Positions 51,669-59,545 of a DNA stretch of 64,000 bases are shown here, piece after piece (the stretch's first letter is position 1; every line of letters starts with the position of its first letter). The DNA is taken from assembly GCF_003053745.1 (NCBI RefSeq), contig NZ_QAYE01000006.1:186001-250000 (forward strand), read 5' to 3'. Source of the stretch: Sphingomonas faeni (GTDB taxonomy: Bacteria > Pseudomonadota > Alphaproteobacteria > Sphingomonadales > Sphingomonadaceae). Made by a program: the position numbers and the translations under genes. The notes under the pieces were generated by a model. That model was not told the DNA's origin, ran no database searches, and was given only the letters and a program-made list of their open reading frames with translations.

Positions 51669-54600
51669 CGGCCACCACCTCGTCGCACCGGTTGCAGAGA
51701 TCACCGTCGACATTCACCTCGGGGAGGTGACGCCAGCAGCGGCCGCATTTGTGGAAGTCGGTCTTGGTGACGTCAACGCTAGTTGCCATGTCAGCCGAAA
51801 CCGTCGCCGTATCGGGATGATGCGGAATGACTTGTGGCGGCGACCCAACCGGCGCGCCATTCGTTGAATCCACTCGTGCGGTCGTCACACTGGCAACGAT
51901 GAAATACTCAGCCAGCTTCTCAGGCTCAATAGTCTCCAAATCGTGGTTGGCCACGAAATTGAAAACGATGTTTGCCTCGAGGCTCGACTTGATTTCCTTA
52001 CCCCGGCGAAGGGGTTCGATCGCCTCTGTCACGAGGCGCCGATAATGGCGGATGCGCTGCCATTTGCTTCCCAGTCCGTTGTCACCCTCAAGCGACGGCA
52101 GCGTCGGCCACTCAAGGTAGTGGACCGAGCTGTCGTCGCTCGGGAAACGCGACTGCCACACTTCTTCCGCGGTGAAGCAGAGCACCGGCGCGGCGTAGCG
52201 GACCAGTGCGTGGAACAGCACGTCGAGGACGGTGCGGTACGACCGGCGCTTGATGTCGGTCGGCGCGTCGCAATAGAGCGAGTCCTTGCGGATATCGAAG
52301 AAGAACGCGGACAGGTCCTCGCTCGCGAAGTCGGTCAGCAGGCGCGTGTAGCGGTTGAACTCGTACGCTTCGGCCGCCTGGCGCAGTTCGGTGTCGATCA
52401 TGCCGAGGCGGTGGAGCACGTAGCGTTCCAGCTCGGGCATGTCGGACACCGCGACGCGCTCCGATTCGTCGAAGTCTTCGAGCGCGCCGAGCATGTAGCG
52501 GAACGTGTTGCGCAGCTTCCGGTACGCGTCGGAGGCGGTCGCGAGCACTTCCTTGCCGATCTTCACGTCGTCGAAATAGTCGGTCGAGGCGACCCACATG
52601 CGCAGGATGTCCGCGCCGGACTCGCCGATAATCTTGAGCGGATCGACGACGTTGCCGAGCGACTTCGACATTTTCCGCCCCTGGCCGTCGAGCGCGAAGC
52701 CGTGCGTCAGGACCGCGTCGTACGGTGCGCGACCGCGGGTGCCGCAGCTTTCGAGCAGCGACGACTGGAACCAGCCGCGATGCTGGTCCGAGCCTTCGAG
52801 GTACAGGTTCGCGCGCGTGCCCTCGCCGTAGCGCGCCTCGACGGTGAAGACGTGCGTGCAGCCGGAGTCGAACCAGACGTCGAGGATGTCCTTCACGACC
52901 TCATAGTCGGCGAGGGCGTAGTCGGGGCCGAGCAGTGCCTGGTGGCCGTCGGCATACCACGCATCCGCGCCGTTCTCGCGGAAGGCTTCGATGATGCGCG
53001 CGTTGACGGCGGGGTCGTTGAGGTACTGGCCGGTGGCGCGGTTGACGAACAGCGCGATCGGCACGCCCCAGGCGCGCTGGCGCGAGATGACCCAGTCGGG
53101 GCGGCCCTGCACCATCGACGTGATCCGGTTTTCGGAGCGTGCGGGGATCCAGGTGGTGGCGGCGATCGCGTCGAGCGCGATCTCGCGGAGGGTGGCGCCG
53201 TTGCCTGCTTCTGACTCCCTCTCCCCTCCGGGGAGAGGGCTGGGGTGAGGGGCCGTTCCGGGCACAGCATCGCTGGGCTGCCCCTCACCCCGACCCTCTC
53301 CCCGGAGGGGAGAGGGAGCAGAAGACGCATCCATCGGGATGAACCATTGCGGGGTCGCGCGGAAGATCACCTTGGCCTTCGAGCGCCACGAATGCGGGTA
53401 GCTGTGCTTGAAGTCGTCGCTCGCCGCGAGGAGCGCGCCGGCCTCGCGCAGGTCGGTGCAGATCGGACCGTCGGCGCTCACGAACTTCTTGTTGATGACG
53501 CTGCCCTGGCCACCGAGCCATGCCCAGTCGGCGCGGTACATCCCCGCGCCGTCGATCGCGAAGACCGGGTCGATCCCGTATTGCTTGCAGAGTTCGAAAT
53601 CGTCCTCGCCGTGATCGGGCGCCATGTGGACGAGCCCGGTGCCGGCGTCGGTCGTGACGAACTCCCCGGGCAGGAACGGCCGCGGCTTCGCGAAGAACCC
53701 GCCGAGTGCGTGCATCGGGTGGCGTGCGGTGGCATCGGCGAGGTCCGAGCCCTTGCAGGTTCCTTTTACGTGCTCGCTCGAAAAACCGAGACGCGCGCGA
53801 ACGCTCTCCAACAAAACATCAGCGATCAGTAGCTGGCGAGGTCGGCTACCCCTTTCAGCATCATACATTGGCTCAACGACAAGGTAGATGATCTCAGGCC
53901 CATAGCTCAGCGCCTGGTTCACCGGGATCGTCCACGGCGTGGTCGTCCAGATCACCGCATGCGCACCAACCAGTTCAGGCGCGTTCGGCGCCTCCACGAT
54001 CTCGAACGCGACGTCGATCTGCGTGGAGACGATGTCCTCATACTCGACCTCGGCCTCGGCGAGCGCGGTCTTCTCGACCGGCGACCACATCACCGGCTTG
54101 GCGCCGCGGTACAGCTGGCCGCTCTCGGCGAACTTGAGCAGCTCGCCGACGATGGCGGCTTCCGCCTCATATTTCATCGTCAGGTACGGATCGGCCCAGT
54201 CGCCCATCACGCCGAGCCGCTCGAACTCGGCCTTCTGCACGGCGACCCATTTCTCGGCATAGGCGCGGCATTCGGCGCGGAACTGGTCGACGGGGACGTC
54301 GTCCTTGTTGAGCTTCTTCGCGCGATACGCTTCCTCGACCTTCCACTCGATCGGCAGGCCGTGGCAGTCCCAGCCGGGAACGTACGGCGCGTCCTTGCCC
54401 ATCAGCGACTGCGAGCGGACGATGATGTCCTTCAGGACCTTGTTCATCGCGTGGCCCATGTGGATGTCGCCGTTCGCGTAGGGCGGGCCGTCGTGCAGGA
54501 TGAACCGCTCGCGTCCGAGCCGCTGTTCGCGCAACCGGTCGTAGATGCCGAGCTTGGCCCAGCGCTCCAGGATCGCCGGCTCCTTTGCGGCGAGGCCCGC

Positions 54601-54675
54601 CTTCATCGGGAAGTCGGTCTTCGGCAGGAAGACGGTATCGCGGTAATCGCGGGCGGGCGCAGGAGTATCGGTCAT
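51661..54675 (-). CDS. ileS: Isoleucyl-tRNA synthetase carrying an in-frame repeat insert
   Basis: 1004 aa from ATG 54675 (MTDTPAPARDYRDTVFLPKT). All essential motifs are intact: PPYANGDIHMGHAMNKVL (HIGH, about 72), the CP1 editing domain, RPDWVISRQRAWGVPIALF, and GRKMSKSLGN (KMSKS, about 668). The C-terminal zinc site is CGRCWRHLPEVNVDGDLCNRC. Residues about 453-487 (APSPLRGEGRGEGQPSDAVP then GTAPHPSPLPGGERE) are encoded by a family F palindrome lying between QWFIPMD and TLREIAL. Without it the length would be about 965 aa. The insert lies in the catalytic Rossmann part just after the editing domain and keeps the frame. Confidence 0.97.
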   Translation of the reverse strand: MTDTPAPARDYRDTVFLPKTDFPMKAGLAAKEPAILERWAKLGIYDRLREQRLGRERFILHDGPPYANGDIHMGHAMNKVLKDIIVRSQSLMGKDAPYVPGWDCHGLPIEWKVEEAYRAKKLNKDDVPVDQFRAECRAYAEKWVAVQKAEFERLGVMGDWADPYLTMKYEAEAAIVGELLKFAESGQLYRGAKPVMWSPVEKTALAEAEVEYEDIVSTQIDVAFEIVEAPNAPELVGAHAVIWTTTPWTIPVNQALSYGPEIIYLVVEPMYDAERGSRPRQLLIADVLLESVRARLGFSSEHVKGTCKGSDLADATARHPMHALGGFFAKPRPFLPGEFVTTDAGTGLVHMAPDHGEDDFELCKQYGIDPVFAIDGAGMYRADWAWLGGQGSVINKKFVSADGPICTDLREAGALLAASDDFKHSYPHSWRSKAKVIFRATPQWFIPMDASSAPSPLRGEGRGEGQPSDAVPGTAPHPSPLPGGERESEAGNGATLREIALDAIAATTWIPARSENRITSMVQGRPDWVISRQRAWGVPIALFVNRATGQYLNDPAVNARIIEAFRENGADAWYADGHQALLGPDYALADYEVVKDILDVWFDSGCTHVFTVEARYGEGTRANLYLEGSDQHRGWFQSSLLESCGTRGRAPYDAVLTHGFALDGQGRKMSKSLGNVVDPLKIIGESGADILRMWVASTDYFDDVKIGKEVLATASDAYRKLRNTFRYMLGALEDFDESERVAVSDMPELERYVLHRLGMIDTELRQAAEAYEFNRYTRLLTDFASEDLSAFFFDIRKDSLYCDAPTDIKRRSYRTVLDVLFHALVRYAAPVLCFTAEEVWQSRFPSDDSSVHYLEWPTLPSLEGDNGLGSKWQRIRHYRRLVTEAIEPLRRGKEIKSSLEANIVFNFVANHDLETIEPEKLAEYFIVASVTTARVDSTNGAPVGSPPQVIPHHPDTATVSADMATSVDVTKTDFHKCGRCWRHLPEVNVDGDLCNRCDEVVADA
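53215..53318. repeat. Palindromic repeat, family F, inside the ileS coding sequence
   Basis: 38-nt arms CTCCCTCTCCCCTCCGGGGA... (53215-53252) and the mirror ...GGAGGGGAGAGGGAG (53281-53318) differ at two positions only. Each arm contains a smaller hairpin (CTCTCCCCTCCGGGGAGAG). The element keeps the ileS frame open and encodes Pro/Gly/Arg/Glu-rich residues. Related intergenic sequence is at 40556-40621. Confidence 0.92.
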
Positions 54676-54776
54676 AAGTACGGCGCACTTAGCCGACAGG
54701 GCCGCACGTTGCCATCCCTCTCCCTCCGCGAGAAGGATGCGGATCAGACTGGGGCGTAGTTGCAGTGGTGGCTTCT

Positions 54777-54882
54777 GCTCCCCTCCCTGAAAGGGAGGGG
54801 CCGGGGGTGGGTCGGCTTGAGGCGGGAATTGACATCAGCCAACCGGTCGACCCACCCCCAACCCCTCCCTTTCAGGGAGGGG
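54777..54882. repeat. Palindromic repeat, family E (copy 2), overlapping ribF 3' end
   Basis: CTCCCCTCCCTGAAAGGGAG... with mirror ...CCCTCCCTTTCAGGGAGGGG. The right end runs into ribF, whose TGA stop and last few codons (SSPP) lie within the arm. It occupies most of the 196-bp space between ileS and ribF. Confidence 0.88.
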
Positions 54883-55807
54883 AGGAACCCAGGATCGCCC
54901 GGGCTCGCGCGCAGTCGGCATCCATCTGGGTCGTCAGCGCTTCGAGACTGTCGAACTTCGCTTCCGGGCGGAGATACTCGACCAGCGATACCTCGACGCG
55001 ACGGCCGTACAGATCCTCCGAAAAGTCGAAGAAATACGGCTCCAGCAGTTCCTTCGGCGGATCGAAGCTCGGGCGGATGCCGAGGTTGGCCGCGCCCTTG
55101 AGCACGCGACCGTCCTCCAGCCGTCCGGTCACCGCATAGATCCCGTACGCAGGGCGGAGGTAATTGCCCATGTCGAGATTGGCGGTTGGATAGCCGATCG
55201 TGCGGCCCAGCTTGTCGCCGTGCTGCACCATGCCCTCGATCGCGAACGGTCGCGTGAGCAGGCGCGTCGCGGTCGCCATGTCGCCGCTGCGCAAGGCGTC
55301 GCGGATGCGCGTGGAGGAGACGGTCTCGCCGTTCAGCGCGACCGCGCCGACGGTCTCCGCGCGGAACCCGTGGACCGGGCCGCGCGAGGCTAGCGTATGG
55401 ACGGTGCCGGCCTTGCCCTTGCCGAAGGTGAAGTCCTCGCCGGTGACGACGCCGCCGATGCGGAGATTGTCCTCGAGCCGCTGGGCGATGAATTCCTCGG
55501 CGGTCAGCGCGGCGAGATCGCCGTCGAAGTTGAACACCACCATCGCGTCGGCGCCGGCCTCCGCGAACAGCCGCTCGCGCTGGTCGAGCGTGGTGAGGCG
55601 GAACGGCGCGGTGTCGGGACGGAAATGCCGCACCGGATGCGGATCGAATGTAGCGACCAGCGCCGCGCGGCCCTCGGCTTTGGCCCCGGCGATCGCGCGC
55701 GCGACCACCGCCTGGTGACCGAGGTGGAATCCATCGAAATTGCCCAGCGCGACAATCCCGTTCGCGAGATGCGAAGGAATGGACGCGCCGCCGTCGAGCC
55801 GCTGCAT
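54872..55807 (-). CDS. ribF: Bifunctional riboflavin kinase / FAD synthetase
   Basis: 311 aa from ATG 55807 (MQRLDGGASIPSHLANGIVA); the longer open frame upstream is repeat-derived. N-terminal nucleotidyltransferase (about 15-180) with IVALGNFDGFHLGHQ, FDPHPVRHFRPD, GEDFTFGKGKAG and VSSTRIRDAL, and C-terminal flavokinase domain with GRTIGYPTANLD, YAVTGR and ANLGIRPSF. Converts riboflavin to FMN and FAD. Directly precedes ileS on the same strand, the usual arrangement (ribF-ileS-lspA). Its last codons and stop lie inside a family E palindrome. Confidence 0.95.
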   Translation of the reverse strand: MQRLDGGASIPSHLANGIVALGNFDGFHLGHQAVVARAIAGAKAEGRAALVATFDPHPVRHFRPDTAPFRLTTLDQRERLFAEAGADAMVVFNFDGDLAALTAEEFIAQRLEDNLRIGGVVTGEDFTFGKGKAGTVHTLASRGPVHGFRAETVGAVALNGETVSSTRIRDALRSGDMATATRLLTRPFAIEGMVQHGDKLGRTIGYPTANLDMGNYLRPAYGIYAVTGRLEDGRVLKGAANLGIRPSFDPPKELLEPYFFDFSEDLYGRRVEVSLVEYLRPEAKFDSLEALTTQMDADCARARAILGSSPP

Positions 55808-55874
55808 GCGCGTTTCAGTAACCAGCCGCCGCGAAAGGCGATAGTCCTTCCGTGCGGTCGTCTCCCGCAACTCC

Positions 55875-55931
55875 CTGTTCTCCCGCGAAGGCGGGAGTCC
55901 AGCCTGGGCTCCCGCCTTCGCGGGAGAACAC
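55875..55931. repeat. Palindromic repeat, family B (copy 8)
   Basis: CTGTTCTCCCGCGAAGGCGG... and ...CCCGCCTTCGCGGGAGAACA, ending 4 nt from the folA stop codon. Confidence 0.85.
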
Positions 55932-55934
55932 GTC

Positions 55935-56399
55935 TTAGGCGCGGTTGAGGGTGACGAAGCTGAAAGCGGGCCGTTGCTGTTCGCCTGGGTGGTCCTCGCG
56001 GGCGATCTCGCGCCAGCCCTCGAACGCGGGGACGACGGCGTCGCCTTCGGGTTCGTCATGGACTTCGGTCAGTTCGATCCGGTCCGCATGGGGGAGCAAC
56101 TGCGCATAGATCTGTGCGCCGCCAATCACCGCGACGTCATCGCCCGCCATCGCCAGCGCTTGCTCGACCGAATGCGCGACCTCGGCGCCTGGAGCCGTCC
56201 ACCCCCCGCGCGTCAGGACGATATGTCGGCGCCCGGGGAGGGGGCTCGGGAAGCTCTCGAACGTCTTGCGCCCCATTACCATTGGCTTGCCCATCGTCAG
56301 GGCCTTGAAGCGCTTGAGGTCGGCGGGGATGCGCCAGGGGAGCTGCCCGTCGCGGCCGATGACGCCGTTGGTGGCGCGGGCCAGGTAGAAGGTGATCAT
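55935..56399 (-). CDS. folA: Dihydrofolate reductase
   Basis: 154 aa from ATG 56399 (MITFYLARATNGVIGRDGQL). NADPH-dependent reduction of dihydrofolate. Conserved NGVIGRDGQLPWRIPADLKR, VMGRKTFESFPSPLPGRRHI and VIGGAQIYAQLLPHADRIEL are intact; the Asp of the substrate pocket is in RIPADLKRF. Part of the thyA-hemerythrin-folA stretch on the minus strand, separated from the hemerythrin gene by a family A palindrome. Confidence 0.95.
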   Translation of the reverse strand: MITFYLARATNGVIGRDGQLPWRIPADLKRFKALTMGKPMVMGRKTFESFPSPLPGRRHIVLTRGGWTAPGAEVAHSVEQALAMAGDDVAVIGGAQIYAQLLPHADRIELTEVHDEPEGDAVVPAFEGWREIAREDHPGEQQRPAFSFVTLNRA

Positions 56400-56465
56400 G
56401 TCGAGGTCATGCCGGAACGGGAGGCGCGGTTCTAGTCCAGGGATCCCGTGCAAAACTAACCCTAG

Positions 56466-56571
56466 CACCTCCCCGGCGGAGGCCGGGGTCCAGTTGGGGA
56501 ACGCCGCTAATTAAGCGCTGCACCTTGTCACTTCGACCTTTCCAACTGGGCCCCGGCCTTCGCCGGGGTGG
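56466..56571. repeat. Palindromic repeat, family A (copy 4)
   Basis: CACCTCCCCGGCGGAGGCCG... and ...CCCCGGCCTTCGCCGGGGTG, between folA and the hemerythrin gene. Confidence 0.88.
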
Positions 56572-56587
56572 TAAGGTGGAATAGCGT

Positions 56588-57106
56588 TTAACCCGGCGCA
56601 TGCTCGTTCACATACGCCTCGGGATCCTTCTCGACGACCTTCACCCCGTTCAGGTGATTCGCCTCGAATGCCGCGAACCGCACGCCAAGCTCATGCCGCT
56701 CCTCCAGCGTCGCATGCTTGCGGAAATCGGTGAGACCCTGGCGCTCTTCCTCGGCAAGGTGATCGCTGTTCGCCTTGTTGCATTCGCCGACTGCCGCGAA
56801 CCACGCGTCCGATCCGACCGGGTGCTTGTCGACCGCTTCGCCGGTGTCGCGGATGTCGTTGTGATCCTCGATCGCGTCCTCGGTCTCCTCGGCGGCCGAG
56901 TCGGCGTCGTTGCCGCCGGTGCCGATCTTCATCAGCCGCGGGTAGAAGAAGCGTTCCTCCGCCTCGGCATGCGCGTCGAGCAGGTTCTTGAGGCGGGTCC
57001 AGAGCGCCGACAGCGCCTCGGTGTCCTTGGCGTCGATCGAATCGATCTGGGCGAACAGAGCACGCTGCTGCGCGTGTTCGTCGAGGATGAGCTGTGTGAT
57101 GTCCAT
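56588..57106 (-). CDS. Hemerythrin-domain protein
   Basis: 172 aa from ATG 57106 (MDITQLILDEHAQQRALFAQ); ATG 57112 is 6 nt upstream and also possible. Four-helix HHE domain: His in LDEHAQQ, HAEAEERFFYP, EDHNDIRD and NSDHLAEEERQG with the Glu ligands of a di-iron site. It may bind oxygen or nitric oxide, or act in iron or redox stress. An EcfG-like promoter (GGAAC-N16-GGTT) is just upstream, ending only 4 nt before ATG 57112, so the transcript may be leaderless. Located between thyA and folA. Confidence 0.88.
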   Translation of the reverse strand: MDITQLILDEHAQQRALFAQIDSIDAKDTEALSALWTRLKNLLDAHAEAEERFFYPRLMKIGTGGNDADSAAEETEDAIEDHNDIRDTGEAVDKHPVGSDAWFAAVGECNKANSDHLAEEERQGLTDFRKHATLEERHELGVRFAAFEANHLNGVKVVEKDPEAYVNEHAPG

Positions 57107-57115
57107 GCGCATCTG

Positions 57116-57140
57116 AACCGCACAGCGCACGGGCGGTTCC
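57116..57140 (-). promoter_or_regulatory. EcfG-like promoter of hemerythrin gene
   Basis: On the minus strand GGAAC (57140-57136), 16-nt spacer, GGTT (57119-57116), one mismatch to the GGAAC-N16/17-CGTT consensus. Transcription would start about 57109-57112, at or next to the start codon. Confidence 0.55.
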
Positions 57141-57185
57141 TATTGCGATTCGGTCGCGCGGCGCTGCCGCGGGGGCGCTCTCTGT

Positions 57186-57980
57186 TCAGACCGCGACGGG
57201 GGCCTTGATGTGCGCCTGCGCGACGTAATCGTGGAGGACGAAATCCTCATACTCGTACGCGTCGATCGAGTCCGGCTTCCGCAATATCTCAAGGCGGGGG
57301 AGAGGCCCGGGCGAGCGCGTCAGTTGCAGTTGCGCCTGCTCCAGATGGTTCGAATAGAGGTGGCAATCGCCGCCGGTCCAGATGAATTCGCCGACCTCGA
57401 GCCCGCATTGCTGCGCGAGGATGTGCGTGAGTAGCGCGTAGCTGGCGATGTTGAACGGCACGCCGAGGAAGATGTCGCCCGAGCGCTGGTAGAGCTGGAG
57501 CGACAGTTTGCCGTTGGCGACGTGCGTCTGGAACAGGCAATGGCACGGCGCGAGCGCCATCGCGTGGAGGTCGCCGGGGTTCCACGCGCTGACGATCTGG
57601 CGGCGCGAGGCGGGGTTGGTCTTGATCTGCGCGATCAGCTCGGCGATCTGGTCGATGTGGCGACCGTCCGCGGCGACCCAGTCGCGCCACTGCTTGCCGT
57701 AGACCGGGCCGAGGTCGCCATTCTCGTCCGCCCATTCGTCCCAGATCGCGACTTTCCGCTCCTGTAGCCAGCGGACGTTGGTGTCGCCGCGGAGGAACCA
57801 CAGGAGTTCGACGATGATCGAGCGGAGGTGCAGCTTCTTGGTGGTGAGCACGGGGAAGCCCTGCGCGAGATCGAACCGCATCTGCGCGCCGAACACGCTG
57901 AGCGTGCCGGTGCCGGTGCGGTCCATCGTCTCGACGCCGGTCGAGAGCACGCGGTCCATGAGGTCTAGATATTGGCGCAT
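57186..57980 (-). CDS. thyA: Thymidylate synthase
   Basis: 264 aa from ATG 57980 ([20 protein letters not shown]), the same length as the E. coli enzyme; the open frame upstream is not coding. The nucleophile Cys is in [12 protein letters not shown] (about 146); folate and dUMP residues are in [40 protein letters not shown] and [17 protein letters not shown]. Makes dTMP from dUMP and generates dihydrofolate, which folA (about 800 bp downstream) regenerates. Divergent from the JAB-domain gene. Confidence 0.97.
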   Translation of the reverse strand: MRQYLDLMDRVLSTGVETMDRTGTGTLSVFGAQMRFDLAQGFPVLTTKKLHLRSIIVELLWFLRGDTNVRWLQERKVAIWDEWADENGDLGPVYGKQWRDWVAADGRHIDQIAELIAQIKTNPASRRQIVSAWNPGDLHAMALAPCHCLFQTHVANGKLSLQLYQRSGDIFLGVPFNIASYALLTHILAQQCGLEVGEFIWTGGDCHLYSNHLEQAQLQLTRSPGPLPRLEILRKPDSIDAYEYEDFVLHDYVAQAHIKAPVAV

Positions 57981-58065
57981 GCTGGGGGCGTAGCGGCGCG
58001 GGGGCGGGGGCTCAAGCGGATGTAGTTGCGCGTGCGGTCGTTGGCGGCGCGGGGCAGGCGGGTAT

Positions 58066-58458
58066 GTGCCGCCGTCGTCCGTGCCTTCCCCTCGTATCGC
58101 CGACCTCGCCGCGGCGCGCGCGCTGTTCGCCAGCTTGCGTGATGCCACGGTAGAGACGGTGGCGGTCGCGTATCTTGATCCGAACCGGAGGCTTCTCGGG
58201 ATGCGGCATGTCGTCGGGGGGCGGGATCATGTGACGATCTCGATCCGGACGGTCGCGGTGGATGCGCTGGCGTTCGGCGCTCACGGAGTGATAATCTCGC
58301 ACAACCATCCGAGCGGGGATGCTACGCCGAGTGCGCGGGACGTCGCGTTCACGCGGGCACTGGCCGTTGGGTTGCGGACGTTGGAAGTGGTTTTGATCGA
58401 TCACCTGGTGATCGCGGGGGGCGAGGTGACGAGTTTGCGTGCGATGGGGATCGTCTGA
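58066..58458 (+). CDS. Stand-alone RadC-like JAB/MPN-domain protein
   Basis: 130 aa. Contains the JAMM metal-site [20 protein letters not shown] and the upstream Glu region ([18 protein letters not shown]), like the C-terminal domain of RadC. The N-terminal helix-hairpin-helix part of RadC (about 100 residues) is missing, so this is either a truncated radC or a naturally short JAB protein. Start ATG 58066 ([20 protein letters not shown]). Divergent from thyA across 85 bp. The function of bacterial RadC domains is unclear. Confidence 0.8.
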   Translation: MPPSSVPSPRIADLAAARALFASLRDATVETVAVAYLDPNRRLLGMRHVVGGRDHVTISIRTVAVDALAFGAHGVIISHNHPSGDATPSARDVAFTRALAVGLRTLEVVLIDHLVIAGGEVTSLRAMGIV

Positions 58459-58535
58459 CTTGTCGCATCGATTCCTACCGAACCTGTGGCGGGCATCAGC
58501 GGGATGGGGGCGTCTCCTAGATGACGACACAAAAG

Positions 58536-58594
58536 TTTGTTTCCCCGCGAAGGCGGGGACCCAGACTGGGCTCCCGCCTTCGCGGGAGAACAAG
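58536..58594. repeat. Palindromic repeat, family B (copy 9)
   Basis: TTGTTTCCCCGCGAAGGCGG... and ...CCGCCTTCGCGGGAGAACAA, in the 364-bp gap 58459-58822 with a family A copy and no gene. Confidence 0.85.
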
Positions 58595-58682
58595 GAAGCG
58601 TGGGCTGTCGTCGGACTGCGGGCGACCGGTTCTCAAGTCTGCGACGATGGGTTTGGTGTGAGGAGCGCTAAACCCCCAATTC

Positions 58683-58788
58683 CACCACCCCGGCGGAGGC
58701 CGGGGCCCAGTTGGGGGACGGCGCCAACTTAGCGCCGAACGCCGTTACTACTGCCTTCCCAACTGGGCCCCGGCCTTCGCCGGGGTGG
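58683..58788. repeat. Palindromic repeat, family A (copy 5)
   Basis: CACCACCCCGGCGGAGGCCG... and ...GGCCCCGGCCTTCGCCGGGG, close to the methyltransferase stop. Confidence 0.88.
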
Positions 58789-58822
58789 CGTGCTTTGGTT
58801 GGGTCACGACCCGAACCTAATT

Positions 58823-59545
58823 TCACCCCAGCCGGCACGCCCGTATCGCTTCCGGCGCCGGCCGCGGTCCGTTCGCGCGGAAAGTCGCGATGTACCCCCC
58901 GGCGGAGGGCATGTCGTCGGTATCCACCTGCGTGTACCCGACCGCCGCGAACTCGCACTTCAGCAGCGCCGGCGGCGTGCCGTGGTTCTGCGTTGGGCGG
59001 TTCGCATCGACCACCACCACCAGCCCGTCCGGCTTCAGCGACGGCCGCAGCCGCCACAGGAACTCGTAGGGCTGCTCGATCTCGTGATACATGTGCACCA
59101 TCAGCACCCGGTCGAAGCTCGCCTCCGGCAGCTTGGGATCGTTCGCCTCGCCCAGCTTCACGCTGACGTTCGCCAGATCCTCGCGCGCAACGCGTTCGGC
59201 CAGTTGGTCGCGCACCGCCGGGATGATGTCCTCCGCGAGCACGCGCCCGTCCTTGCCGACGCGCGCGGCGAGGCGGATCGTGTAATAGCCTTCGCCCGCG
59301 CCGATATCCGCGACCGTCATACCCTTGCGGATCTCGCCCTTGTTCATGACCTCGCCGGCCTCGTTCAGCCGGTCGCGCGCTTCCTCGTTCGACCAGCGCG
59401 TCGAGACGATCGACGCGACCGGACGGTCGGCGGCGGGGAACACCGGCTCCTTGGGCTCGCGCTTGATCAGTGGCTTGCTGCCGTCACACGCGCATAGCGC
59501 AAGCATCGGCAGGACCATCAGGGCAAGGAAACCCCGCAAGCTCAA
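58823..59545 (-). CDS. Class I methyltransferase-fold protein with lipoprotein signal
   Basis: 240 aa from TTG 59545, which has GGAGG 9 nt upstream and overlaps the prfB stop by 4 nt. N-terminus MSLRGFLALMVLPMLALCAC is a signal peptide with a lipobox (LCAC), so the protein should be lipidated in the envelope. The remainder is a Rossmann methyltransferase: motif I VADIGAGEGYYTIRLAA, motif II-like VLAEDIIP, motif IV DRVLMVHMYHEI. SAM is not known in the periplasm, so either the domain acts on something else or the lipobox is not used. Substrate unknown. Confidence 0.85.
   Translation of the reverse strand: MSLRGFLALMVLPMLALCACDGSKPLIKREPKEPVFPAADRPVASIVSTRWSNEEARDRLNEAGEVMNKGEIRKGMTVADIGAGEGYYTIRLAARVGKDGRVLAEDIIPAVRDQLAERVAREDLANVSVKLGEANDPKLPEASFDRVLMVHMYHEIEQPYEFLWRLRPSLKPDGLVVVVDANRPTQNHGTPPALLKCEFAAVGYTQVDTDDMPSAGGYIATFRANGPRPAPEAIRACRLG

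Noticed and set aside
53215..53318. Reading the ileS palindrome as evidence of a pseudogene
   Set aside because: The frame stays open and all synthetase motifs before and after it are intact; ileS is essential.
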